Below are positions 16,890 through 25,275 of a DNA stretch of 36,041 nt, one piece after another. The notes below the pieces were generated by a model. The model was given only the letters and a program-made list of their open reading frames with translations, was not told where the DNA came from and did not search any database. Both the position numbers and the translations under genes were made by a program. The first letter of the stretch is position 1; each line of letters opens with the position of its first letter. Source of the DNA: Spirosoma endbachense (GTDB lineage Bacteria; Bacteroidota; Bacteroidia; Cytophagales; Spirosomataceae); contig NZ_CP045997.1 in assembly GCF_010233585.1 (NCBI RefSeq), positions 10,188,463-10,224,503 on the forward strand. The letters run 5' to 3'.

Positions 16890-17222
16890 GTGATCCGCTG
16901 GAGAATCCCATTGCTGAACGGGTAAACGGGATCATCAAGAATGAGTATCTAGCTCACCGAGGGGTGTACCCATTGGCCCAGGCCGAGTTAGTACTTGAGC
17001 AAGCGGTTTTCCTTTACAACTATAAGCGTCCACACTTAAGTTGTGACATGCTCGTGCCGGCTCAAGCGCACAACGGGGGAAAAAAGTTGAAGCGAAGGTG
17101 GAAGAATTATTATCCCCAAAAGCAGACAGTGGATCTGGCGGGTAGTTAAAATAGGGTGTAAATTAGTGGTCAATAAAAAGATGGATAACCAATAAACGGT
17201 CAGCATAAATTAGGACGGGTCA

Positions 17223-17699
17223 AGATCAAAATCGTCTAATTAAAGGGTAAAGGAGATCAATAAATGAACGGCGTAAATATTTGTAAATTAATACTTTAGG
17301 TTGGTTATGACAGCCCTTAAAAAATCGTTCACAAAAACCCTTGGACCGATGAACGCTTTTCATGACTTATAGTGATAGCATAAAGTTCAGCTCTGATACC
17401 TGAAACCGTTCACGAAAAGGTTACTTTTTATGAACGGACTCTATGAAAAGTACAAATTATTAAAGCGGTGCGGGGGAGGCCATTCTTATTTTGCCTTAAC
17501 GGTATAATACCATTTCTAAGGCAAATCTTAAATGTGTATTGGGTGGTAACTAGCAATTCTTTTCACATGCGAATGGAGGTTTGTACAAGGGCCAATACAC
17601 TGTCCTATTTTTAGGGCTTTTTGCGAGATATAGCAGATTCCCTTACTATCACTGTACCCAGACAAATTCAGTTTATCTGAGTAAGTTTCCAGAGGGGCG
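17223..17699. other. non-coding stretch between the IS and the broken phosphatase gene
   Basis: It holds copy 3 of the dispersed CGTTCACGAAAA repeat (17322-17452). A GC-rich patch, GCGGTGCGGGGGAGGCC, lies at about 17465-17481 inside AT-rich DNA. No credible gene is visible; the 69-codon minus-strand frame ending at 17528 overlaps the phosphatase remnant in another frame. Confidence 0.5.
17322..17452 (+). repeat. dispersed CGTTCACGAAAA repeat, copy 3
   Basis: It contains ATCGTTCACAAAAACCCTTG, then GATGAACGCTTTTCATGACTT, then AACCGTTCACGAAAAGGTTA with CTTTTTATGAACG and CTATGAAAAGTACAA. The order and spacing match the 3' parts of the copies at 6006-6210 and 23999-24215. Confidence 0.7.
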
Positions 17700-18572
17700 C
17701 TATTTTTTCCACTCAGCTTTAGCCGCTTCAAGGTCACGTTGAAAGGTAGATCTCTTATTATAGTAGATCAGCATTTGATGCTTCACCAGGCGGGCGGCTT
17801 CATTATCGCTGGGGTAGTGAATGCCCATGATCTCCCGCGAACGACGGATTTCTTCGGCGAGTTTGAGAAATTCGGCCCGATGCTGTGGCAGCAATACGCT
17901 CCAGGTGTATGCCTGGATAAACGCCCATTAGTTGTGCCCCCTGGCAAAGGCCGGGGTGCCGATCCGAGTCAACGGCTTTAGCTTGGGTTCGAAATGTAAG
18001 GGCGAGTGCGAATAAAGTGATATTTGATGGTAAACTCCATCACCCGCATATCCTGCATAACACCTTTTAGCAAGTGGGCCGTTTTCGGATAGTTTTCTGC
18101 CCTACAACCAGCTCCTAAAATTTCACGACCTTCAAAAAACAGGTCTTTCAAGTTCTGACGATAATCCGGGTGCGAGGAGAGCAAATCAACGGGTGGCCAA
18201 AAGCCAATATCGCCCAGGAATTCGACGCGCTTTATCTGCTCTGGGGTGAGGGTGCGCTGTAGCGCCAATAAATGATCGAGTTCCTTGCGAGTCTGGTCGG
18301 AGGAATTGGCTGGTGGGCGAACACTGGTTTTAAGGGTTTCGACTTGCTACGCTGTCAGAAAATAAGGCTTCACCAGCACATAGGTCAGCGAGCTGCCGTA
18401 TTCACTGGATGGATAGTGAATGGTATCCTTCCAGGCGCGGCCGAGTTATTTTCCCGATTCTCAATGCGCTAAGCTGTTTATAATGGTCGGCAACGGGTTC
18501 CTGAGCATAAGGAGCCTGCGCATGGGTGAATATACCCCACAACAGCAAAATGGAAATCAAAGTGGTTTTCAT
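17700..18572 (-). pseudogene. PAP2-superfamily / class A acid phosphatase, broken by stops and frameshifts
   Basis: Pieces of a single protein occur in order on the minus strand. The signal peptide is MKTTLISILLLWGIFTHAQA (ATG at 18572). In another frame follow SSLTYVLVKPYFLTA, a TAG, then QVETLKTSVRPPANSSDQTR and LTPEQIKRVEFLGDIGFWPP. The region continues to RTRPYISNPS, then after a frameshift KPLTRIGTPAFARGHN, a TAA, then WAFIQAYTWSVLLPQHRAEF and SREIMGIHYPSDNEAAR. The motifs RTRPY, the degenerate PAFxxGH and SREIMGIHYPSDNEA are the three parts of the phosphatase active site. At least two frameshifts and two internal stops are needed to explain it. An intact relative would be a periplasmic phosphatase. 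Confidence 0.85.
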
Positions 18573-18608
18573 ACGGGATGCAATGATTAGAATTGCATCC
18601 AAGACGGA

Positions 18609-18824
18609 CTAGTCCCCATAAAGATGCATCGGTAGGGCATTCTTTTTTTGCTGCTCCTTCAGGAACGCTTGCAGGGTCACGCAATCGGGCCGAATAGCAA
18701 AGCTCTCAATGCGGACTTTCGGGTTAACTTCCAGATAAAAGCATTCGTAAAACAGCTTTTGGGTAAATCTAAAAAACGAACCAAATTCGTCACTTAAATT
18801 TATTTTGTCTTTTCGGTGGTGAAT
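18609..18824 (-). pseudogene. C-terminal fragment of an unrecognised protein
   Basis: After a stop at 18825-18827 the minus strand is open for 71 codons with no usable start: DEFGSFFRFTQKLFYECFYL, EVNPKVRIESFAIRPDCVTL and QAFLKEQQKKNALPMHLYGD before TAG. It reads like genuine protein sequence, so it is probably the 3' end of a gene truncated upstream. It lies between the broken phosphatase and the first metallopeptidase gene. Family unknown. Confidence 0.45.
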
Positions 18825-18935
18825 TCACGACCCGCCTTTGAGAAAGCCGTAGTAGGAATTAAGGTAAATACGTAAATTACCAACGATCAGTCATTTACGA
18901 CTTAAATGGTATTGGTCATTGTATAAAGGCAGCCG

Positions 18936-20969
18936 ATGAATGTATACGTCCCGTCAAGCACTATTAGACTATTGCGGTGGCTTCTCGGATTTCTTCTGTT
19001 GCTGCTGATCGGTTGGTTAATTTTTGACACATCCCCAGCCGAAGCGAAGTGGAAAGCAATCGAAGAGGAACTTAAACGGGGAACGATTGGCAAATTGTCA
19101 TTAGAGGAATCGGATCTACTACAACAAACCCTTACCTGGATTATTCCGCAGGCGGGTATTAAAGGGCCAATTATTATTAATAACAAGCCGCAGCCTGGCC
19201 ATCTGCATGTTTATGTGACTACACCCGACGCTATGTCAAGTACGGGGTGCGCCAGGGGCAATGCCATTTACAATGCGGAACTAGATGCGATCTTCATCGA
19301 TCAACAAATCCTGTATCCCAAAGAGATTCCAATGTTAGGTGAAAAAAGTCCAAACGCTTTGCTTTCGCTAAAAGATTTTACTTTCGTGCCCGTTTACCTT
19401 CGTTTTATTTTGCTCCATGAGTTAGGCCATCGTCAGCTTCACCGTCGTTCGAGTGGTTTCTTTGACGTGGGTAGCAGTTCCCGAAAGGCAGAAAAAGAAG
19501 CCGATAATTTTGCGGTCAATACCCTTAAAAAGGCCTACCAGGCAGATCTTAGCACCGGAGGGCATCTGGTAGGCGAGGGGGCGGCCGAATTCATACAAAT
19601 GGAGGATAGCAACTTGTCCGTTTCAGAACGGGTGTGGGTTGATTTAGTCAGTTCAGTGGCGAATATGAGCCAGGCACTTATGTTCTCGGACAGTGATTTT
19701 TCTTCCTTTTATGAAGACACGGCTCATCCGAATTTTATCAAAAGGGCTATGGATATCCTCGACGCGGCCGTTGCCGCTCCAGAAAATAGCTCTGCCCTGA
19801 AGGCCCATGCTGCCATTTATAGGAGGAACCTCGATCGGATGCAACACTTAGCCCAATCCGACTATGCTGAGATACAGTTAACCGAAGGCGTACAAAAGGT
19901 GACCTTTGATGCTGAACATCTACTTTCTATGACCAACCGAGGTCACATATTTTCTGTATCACTTGACGAAGTACAAAAAGCTATTTCAGCGAAGAACCAT
20001 ACCGTTAGACGACAAAGGCCTACCATTAATGGACCTTATCAGAGCGTGGATGAGGATGAGGCCTATCACAGCGAAATGTGGGTTCATCCTAAAAGCGGGC
20101 CTATCATTATCAGACCCGATTATAAAACGTTCGAGGTCAATGCGGTGACCATTCAAAATAACCAGTTTATTGCTTCACCAACCCTAACACGGCAGCTTAG
20201 AAAGGACGGCTATCGAGCAGAAGCTTATACTTCTCCCCAGCCCGCAACGGTAGCCCTATTAAAATCGGTTGTTGCTCAAAATGAGCAGTTTATCATTGTG
20301 CGTAATGGCTTGGTAACCAATCGCATCCGCACCGCTACCATTAAGCAGGCATGTGCTAAACGATTTAACCTCGTATCCGTTAACATTGAAGTAGGTACAG
20401 TTACGGATAGCCTAGCTTATTTAACCATATTCGATGGCCAAGGGATTCCTGAGCACATCGTTGGAGTCGCGCAGCTTGATCTCTACGCGGGGAAAATACG
20501 TTCCCTCAATCCACTACTATTTCGGGATAAGGAAGGCTATGAGATGCCATCTATTGCGAATGATAAACTGGTCGTCGTGCCCCGAAACGGAGAACCGTTA
20601 TATGTCTTATTGACGCGGAATCGAATTCACTTTATTGCATCGATTCTATCAACTACCCGGCCAATAGAGCCATTATCAGACCAACCCTTCTTATTTGATA
20701 GCGTACTGACGGAGCGTCATAAGACGGGCAACATTATGGGCCATTTTGACCCGCAGTTGACCAGCGCAACATTATTGCCATCCGGACAGATCCTTGTGAT
20801 CTTTGCGAATGATTCGGCTTATCTCTTAGATGTTCATACCGGAAAAACAGCCATTGTATTTAGCCCCGGAACTGCCGTTCAAGTATCGGTGAGTAATCAG
20901 GGTTTTACGGCGTTTTTTATACCAAATGGACGCAAAATTTACGTAATTAAACCCAACCCTTACTTTTAA
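18936..20969 (+). CDS. membrane-anchored HELGH zinc metallopeptidase-like protein, paralogue A
   Basis: The 677-residue protein has one N-terminal membrane anchor (LLRWLLGFLLLLLIGWLIF, residues 12-30). The zinc site is HELGH at 161-165, with a likely third ligand E188 in EKEADNFA, in gluzincin spacing. The segment TGCARGNAIYNAELDAIFID (103-122) is shared with the gene at 21666-23597. From about residue 300 to the end it is strand-rich with spaced short repeats (VTFDAEHLLSMTNRGHIFSV; VIFANDSAYLLDVHTGKTAI; GRKIYVIKPN), which suggests a beta-propeller. The catalytic part is probably outside the cytoplasm. The start ATG at 18936 gives a short basic N-terminus before the anchor. Family membership is not certain; M48-like is a guess. 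It has higher GC than its paralogue. Confidence 0.8.
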   Translation: MNVYVPSSTIRLLRWLLGFLLLLLIGWLIFDTSPAEAKWKAIEEELKRGTIGKLSLEESDLLQQTLTWIIPQAGIKGPIIINNKPQPGHLHVYVTTPDAMSSTGCARGNAIYNAELDAIFIDQQILYPKEIPMLGEKSPNALLSLKDFTFVPVYLRFILLHELGHRQLHRRSSGFFDVGSSSRKAEKEADNFAVNTLKKAYQADLSTGGHLVGEGAAEFIQMEDSNLSVSERVWVDLVSSVANMSQALMFSDSDFSSFYEDTAHPNFIKRAMDILDAAVAAPENSSALKAHAAIYRRNLDRMQHLAQSDYAEIQLTEGVQKVTFDAEHLLSMTNRGHIFSVSLDEVQKAISAKNHTVRRQRPTINGPYQSVDEDEAYHSEMWVHPKSGPIIIRPDYKTFEVNAVTIQNNQFIASPTLTRQLRKDGYRAEAYTSPQPATVALLKSVVAQNEQFIIVRNGLVTNRIRTATIKQACAKRFNLVSVNIEVGTVTDSLAYLTIFDGQGIPEHIVGVAQLDLYAGKIRSLNPLLFRDKEGYEMPSIANDKLVVVPRNGEPLYVLLTRNRIHFIASILSTTRPIEPLSDQPFLFDSVLTERHKTGNIMGHFDPQLTSATLLPSGQILVIFANDSAYLLDVHTGKTAIVFSPGTAVQVSVSNQGFTAFFIPNGRKIYVIKPNPYF

Positions 20970-21065
20970 ACAGCATGCATTTCTATGGTCCACTGAGAAC
21001 CCTTAACCATGGTCCGGCTATTTTGGTGAATGATCAACGATGTCGTTAAGTTTATTTTTAATTAA

Positions 21066-21093
21066 TTGATTGTCAGACGAAAATATATTTTTG
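21066..21093 (+). promoter_or_regulatory. Bacteroidota-type promoter for the 21165-23597 operon
   Basis: TTG at 21066-21068 and TATTTTTG at 21086-21093 (full match to TAnnTTTG) are separated by 17 nt. Transcription would start near 21100, leaving a leader of about 65 nt before the ATG at 21165. Confidence 0.65.
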
Positions 21094-21164
21094 TTTAGAT
21101 TGAGCTTTCAACAGAGGGCTTGGATAATCTACTTGGGGTAAGTACTCCATAACCAATTATAAAT

Positions 21165-21644
21165 ATGTCGAGCAGTATAAAATTTCTCCTACCCGTTATT
21201 GCCTTGGTGATTGGCTTTATCATGTTCTGGTATCTGGTGCCGAAAAGTCCTTCATTCGGCATGTTCTCGGGCACAGATGAGGTGAACTTGATGCGATTTG
21301 CTTTAAGTTTCCTAACTACCATCATAGGCGTAGTACTTGGATCATTCTATCGCAACCTACGCGCTCTGCAAGCGACCGGGAAAAACACGATTGAGAAGCC
21401 CCTTGTATTTCTTTCTGAAATGACCCGCTCTATTGATTTATGGCTTGGTTTAGTAGGTGCGCCGATTGTCTACGCCCTACTTTTACAATCGACGGGAAGT
21501 ATGACACTTCCCGGACTGCTGGTGATTGCACTAGAGAACGGTTTTTGTTGCCTGGTAATCATCAATGGGTTCGTCAGCCAAACAGAAACTAAAGTTAAGG
21601 ATTCAGCTCAACCTTCAGAAGGTAAAAAGAGCACAGACGCATAA
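21165..21644 (+). CDS. small four-span membrane protein between the two metallopeptidase genes
   Basis: The 159-residue protein has membrane segments at about 6-26 (FLLPVIALVIGFIMFWYLV), 44-64 (LMRFALSFLTTIIGVVLGSF), 91-109 (LWLGLVGAPIVYALLLQ) and 118-139 (GLLVIALENGFCCLVIINGF). The C-terminal tail is hydrophilic and charged. Its stop is 21 nt before the start of the second metallopeptidase, so the two are very likely one operon. No catalytic motif is seen. It may be a membrane partner or substrate of the peptidases; this is inference from position only. Confidence 0.75.
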   Translation: MSSSIKFLLPVIALVIGFIMFWYLVPKSPSFGMFSGTDEVNLMRFALSFLTTIIGVVLGSFYRNLRALQATGKNTIEKPLVFLSEMTRSIDLWLGLVGAPIVYALLLQSTGSMTLPGLLVIALENGFCCLVIINGFVSQTETKVKDSAQPSEGKKSTDA

Positions 21645-21665
21645 TAGAGAAAGAACAGCAGTCGC

Positions 21666-23597
21666 ATGAAGAAGTCAACTGCTTTTTGGATTAGAATAGT
21701 AGGTGGAGGAGCAATTGCCATTCTACTTGGGTGGCTTGCAGTTGCTCCACGATTTGAGTCGAGGTTTATAACCCTTAAAAAATTTGTGACTACTGGGGAT
21801 ATTGGTCGCCTTACTTCTGAGGAGAATGTTCTTTTTCAAGAATTGGTATTACGAGCTGTTCAAGCCGCGAACATTAAAGATTCAATTGTAATTAACGGGC
21901 TTCCAACTGAAACATCGCTTCATTTCTATTTGACTGATTCTCGTTCGCAAAAATTTACAGGTTGTTTTACTGGCAATGCTGTTTATGATCCTGAATTAGA
22001 CGCTGTTTTTATAGATCGCAGCCTTTTCAGACCGAAAGAATTAGATAGTTTTGGAGGAGTCTCGATTTTTCCTTTTTGGAGGAATCGAGACTTTGCCTTC
22101 ACTCAGACATTTCTGACTTTGATTCTTCTACATGAGCTTGGGCATCGCACATTGCATCGGTCACTTAGCCCCTTTTTCGATGGAAATCTATTTTCTAATT
22201 CAAGGGATAAAGAGTTAGAAGCTGATGTTTATTCTCTTGAAGCCTTCAAAAAAGGATATTCTCAGGGGTTATTTTCTGATTCAGATATTCTAGGGGAATT
22301 TTCCGGAGCGACCGGCATTAAAGACAAACTTAATTCTGACGAAGCGTTAAGTGCCGCATTGCTATTTTCAGCTTCTCAAATGAGTACAACGCTGTTGTTT
22401 ACACGCGGGTCAACTTCCTCCTTATATGAAGATGAAAGTCATCCTAGTTTTGGCTTTCGAATTAATCGCATTGCTGATATACTTGCGAGACAGGAATCAA
22501 GAAATCCAACTCTGAACAAATACATCGCCTATTTTCGGTCAAAGTTGAAGCGAGTGGACTCGCTTCGCTATCTCGGTTTCACTGAACTTCATAGTGAGAA
22601 AGCTATCAGAGGTATTGCTTTTGATGAGAATGGCCTGACACTCGTTGATAAAAGCTGGAATGTAATACATGTCCCTAATGAAGATTTAGGAAAAAACTTA
22701 AAATCAATAACGTTAAGTCCATACATTCTAGGGAGGATACCAATCCAGGACACAACGGATAATCTTTGTGAAATATGGAGTTTGAAAAATGGCGGGGTGT
22801 TTCTACTGTCTTGTAAGCATCATCTATTCTCAGTACATAAGCGGAAGTTTAAGACGGAGCCATACCTAAACAGTAGGCTTGATTCTACATTGGCAGATAT
22901 TTTCTCTTCAGACCAGCCTGCTCCATTAATAATTCGTAATAATTTCCCAACTTTTTCAGTAATACGGAACCATAAAACAATCCATACCGAACGCTGGGCT
23001 AATGTTTTAGGTAATGCTCCAGCGTCGTCCCCAGAAGAACAACTAACAACAAGAGAAATTACAATTATAGATGACATCAGTTTTGTTCCCGTCTATGGTG
23101 ATCATGGGCTCATAGGGACGCTGATAATTTCTGTTACGCCAGCATTCAACGTGAAATTTGTGAAATTAAATACTGAAGGGGATATTGATAGGACGGGCGA
23201 GCTTGCTATTTGTAAAGAGGGGAACAGAATACGTTACTTCCTAGCAGGTAAAGTGGATGTACATACGAAAGTTACTGTTTGGGAGCTTGACCTATTACAT
23301 GCGCCTAAAGAAAAAGCGACTTATTCACCACTTTTAGATGCATTGTCGACACTCAAAATATCAGCTCAGAATAGTCTTGTCTATATTAGAGATATTAAGT
23401 CTACTGGCGGAAAGTATATATTTATATCCCTTATGGGTGATGGTGTTCTTCTCTATGATATACATTCAAATAGTATCAAACCAGTTTTTCATACAGTAGC
23501 AATAGAACCTACAATTATTACCTCTCGGCAAGGGACTGTGGCCTTTACAGCAGAAAACTCTTACAAAGTATTTGTTATGCCTTTAGGTAATAATTAA
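21666..23597 (+). CDS. membrane-anchored HELGH zinc metallopeptidase-like protein, paralogue B
   Basis: The 643-residue protein repeats the layout of the gene at 18936: a membrane anchor (WIRIVGGGAIAILLGWLAVA, residues 8-27), TGCFTGNAVYDPELDAVFID at 98-117, HELGH at 156-160 and E185 in ELEADVYS. A strand-rich C-terminal region follows (IAFDENGLTLVDKSWNVIHV; GDGVLLYDIHSNSIKPVFH). The two proteins differ clearly in sequence outside these blocks, so the duplication is old. The DNA is more AT-rich than paralogue A. Co-transcribed with the small membrane protein upstream. Probably acts in the periplasm; the target is unknown. Confidence 0.8.
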   Translation: MKKSTAFWIRIVGGGAIAILLGWLAVAPRFESRFITLKKFVTTGDIGRLTSEENVLFQELVLRAVQAANIKDSIVINGLPTETSLHFYLTDSRSQKFTGCFTGNAVYDPELDAVFIDRSLFRPKELDSFGGVSIFPFWRNRDFAFTQTFLTLILLHELGHRTLHRSLSPFFDGNLFSNSRDKELEADVYSLEAFKKGYSQGLFSDSDILGEFSGATGIKDKLNSDEALSAALLFSASQMSTTLLFTRGSTSSLYEDESHPSFGFRINRIADILARQESRNPTLNKYIAYFRSKLKRVDSLRYLGFTELHSEKAIRGIAFDENGLTLVDKSWNVIHVPNEDLGKNLKSITLSPYILGRIPIQDTTDNLCEIWSLKNGGVFLLSCKHHLFSVHKRKFKTEPYLNSRLDSTLADIFSSDQPAPLIIRNNFPTFSVIRNHKTIHTERWANVLGNAPASSPEEQLTTREITIIDDISFVPVYGDHGLIGTLIISVTPAFNVKFVKLNTEGDIDRTGELAICKEGNRIRYFLAGKVDVHTKVTVWELDLLHAPKEKATYSPLLDALSTLKISAQNSLVYIRDIKSTGGKYIFISLMGDGVLLYDIHSNSIKPVFHTVAIEPTIITSRQGTVAFTAENSYKVFVMPLGNN

Positions 23598-24440
23598 GTG
23601 TGTTAAGAACACACATTCGCCTGTCAATTTTCCTTTACCCATATTTATGATTTTCGTCTTAAAAAAGCCCGTTTTAGCGAGATTGCGAAAAGCCGTAATA
23701 TACCTACTCAATAATTCGCCCGGCGTCGAAGTTGCGCCCATCCCGGTCAAATTACCATCCGCATTGGCAGTCCAATACCATATCAACATCTCATATTCTC
23801 AGTAGGGGTTGAGTTTGTGTCCGGGCAGCCGTTGCTAATAATCACTCAAGATTTTTTTGCTGTAATTCTTTGGAGGGTAATGTTCATCTACGCGACCCCA
23901 AATGTTGTAAGAATAGGCAAATTAATTGGTAGGATTCTCCAATTAAGTTATAGATTTTTGCTTAGGTAATGTGATTAGAATATGATAGCTTATTTGAATT
24001 ATACTATTTTATTTGTCTCAGGTTTTATTTGGAAATTACAAGCTACATCAGCGATAAGTTCAATTTTAGGATTCGTCTATTTCGTCCAAGAAATCCCTTA
24101 GCCAAATGAACGCTTCTAATGACTCAGGGAGCCAGTCAGACGTTCGGCTTAAAAGTAAGAAAGCGTTCACGAAAAGGTTGCTTTTCGTGAACGCTAACTA
24201 TGAAAAGTTCAATCCTTGAAAACACAGAAGTTGACTCAGCTTGTGATCAAGATAACAGTAAAATACTATTTTTTATAAAATAGTGAAGTTGGGTGCCTGT
24301 ACAGACGAGAATGAATTTCTGTTCAATTAAGGCATTTCTTAAATCACCGTTTGTAAAACGCTATAAGCCTAAATTCGTTTGGCTAACCCCCTTTAATAAA
24401 AGTATAATTTAGTTAATCGAAGCCAGCTTACCCTTAAACC
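23598..24440. other. long non-coding stretch
   Basis: It contains the best copy of the dispersed CGTTCACGAAAA repeat (23999-24215). A perfect 8-bp hairpin ACTATTTT-TTAT-AAAATAGT lies at 24265-24284. No credible gene is visible: a 68-codon minus frame at 23583-23789 starts at a plausible ATG but resembles nothing known and overlaps the end of the metallopeptidase gene. Confidence 0.5.
23999..24215 (+). repeat. dispersed CGTTCACGAAAA repeat, copy 4 (most complete)
   Basis: This copy has the 5' blocks (TACTATTTTATTTG; CATCAGCGATAAGTTCAATT; TTCGTCCAAGAAATCCCTTA), the middle block AATGAACGCTTCTAATGACT and the 3' hairpin. The hairpin arms AGCGTTCACGAAAAG (24162-24176) and CTTTTCGTGAACGCT (24181-24195) pair perfectly over 15 bp around GTTG. 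It closes with CTATGAAAAGTTCAA. It lies within a long non-coding region. Confidence 0.75.
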
Positions 24441-24471
24441 AACAGAACAGGCTTTGGCAGCCTGTTCTGTT
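24441..24471 (-). terminator. hairpin downstream of the cold-shock gene
   Basis: The 13-bp perfect stem AACAGAACAGGCT / AGCCTGTTCTGTT with a 5-nt loop lies 33 nt after the cold-shock stop codon on the minus strand. The following bases GGTTTAAGGG have only a weak T-run, so termination may be partial. Confidence 0.6.
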
Positions 24472-24504
24472 CTCCCTGTACTACTAGCGGACCGCCCGAT
24501 GGTC

Positions 24505-24696
24505 TTACGTCCGTTTGACGTTGACCGCATTCAAGCCCTTCTTGCCCTGTTCGACATTGTAAGTTACTTTATCATTCTCTCGGAGTTCTTCGCTCGTACC
24601 GGAAATGTGCACAAACACATCGTCGCTGCCATCATCGGGTTTGATAAAACCGAAGCCTTTACTCTCATTAAAAAATTTGACGCTTCCTGTGGGCAT
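24505..24696 (-). CDS. cold-shock domain protein (CspA-like)
   Basis: The start is placed at ATG 24696, giving a 63-residue protein [20 protein letters not shown]. The longer frame adds residues that do not fit the family. RNP1 (KGFGFI) and RNP2 (VFVHI) RNA-binding motifs are intact, and the C-terminus [13 protein letters not shown] matches Bacteroidota cold-shock proteins. It binds single-stranded RNA or DNA and probably acts as an RNA chaperone. A long leader on the minus strand (roughly 24697-24800) may be a regulatory 5' UTR, as is common for this family. Confidence 0.93.
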   Translation of the reverse strand: MPTGSVKFFNESKGFGFIKPDDGSDDVFVHISGTSEELRENDKVTYNVEQGKKGLNAVNVKRT

Positions 24697-25275
24697 TGTG
24701 ATAAGGTTAAAGTTTGGCTCAAGGACGATAGAAGCGGTCAAATTACCAAACAGGTTTATCGATTGGTATGCTCATGATGAATGGTTGGCTAATTAGCGTG
24801 GTTCTTTATGGGATGTAAGGGCAGGCCGTTTCCGGGTGAAAAGTCGTTTTTGAAAGCTCTGTAGCAAAGTGAGTACGGAACTGTAAATTGTATAATTCCT
24901 GGTCAAGTTGCATATGGTATGTGGCTGTTGCAAAAGTCGATGCTGCCACGAGCGAATTGGTTAAGTAGGCAATTGATAGCCATTCATCGGGCCCTATTTA
25001 GATTCCTATTCATGCGCATCTATACCGCACTTTTGCAACCGCGAATTCTAAGGTAAAAATAAGTGATTCACATATAAATTACTAAGCTGCTGTTGGTAAT
25101 GCGTAAGCTTGGCAAAACTTTTGGCAAATCCTTGGCTCAATGCTTGATCCGTTTACTTTTACTACCGCGGGGGCGGACCCAAGCCACTGCACTTATACAA
25201 CAACCTTTGTAAACCTTTACCAGTAGCTTACGACCTACATTTTCTTACTACTCCAAATCCTTAATCGCCATATTT
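24697..25275. other. non-coding stretch at the left edge of the small-gene island
   Basis: It contains the cold-shock gene leader, the 19-bp inverted repeat end at 24921-24939, a related site at 25026-25044 (CGCACTTTTGCAACCGCGA) and the motif GCACTTATACAAC at 25189-25201. GC-rich CCGCGGGGGCGGACCC lies at about 25166-25180 in AT-rich DNA. No gene is visible before the lipoprotein start at 25276. Confidence 0.5.

Larger units (their letters stand above)
16181..17149 (+). pseudogene. IS3-family transposase OrfB (DDE integrase), broken
   Basis: The protein can be followed in pieces. The first frame reads MLTNYPNISIRQLEGVLGFS to LLAAN, then a TGA at 16467-16469, then LLIRRRRRKVRTTFSGHPFR to RPNQLW. 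After a 16-nt insertion it continues in the next frame (VSDITYW, then ALIHHSDRGIQYCSAIYTTL to MTET). After a second identical insertion it continues in the third frame (GDPLENPIAERVNGIIKNEY to VDLAGS). All three catalytic acids (SDITY, HHSDRG, NPIAER) are still encoded, but in three frames. Removing both 16-mers leaves one reading frame with a single remaining stop. Confidence 0.88.
15754..17222 (+). mobile_element. IS3-family element (IS150-like), interrupted by two 16-nt insertions
   Basis: The left end reads TGACTTGTCCTgAcaaATG then TGACC. The right end, in reverse complement, reads TGACCCGTCCTaAtttATG then cTGACC, an imperfect terminal inverted repeat of about 25 bp. A 3-bp direct repeat AGA flanks the element (15751-15753 and 17223-17225), the duplication size expected for this group. 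It encodes an orfA and an orfB joined by a frameshift window. The transposase is broken, so the element can move only if a transposase is supplied from elsewhere. Confidence 0.8.
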
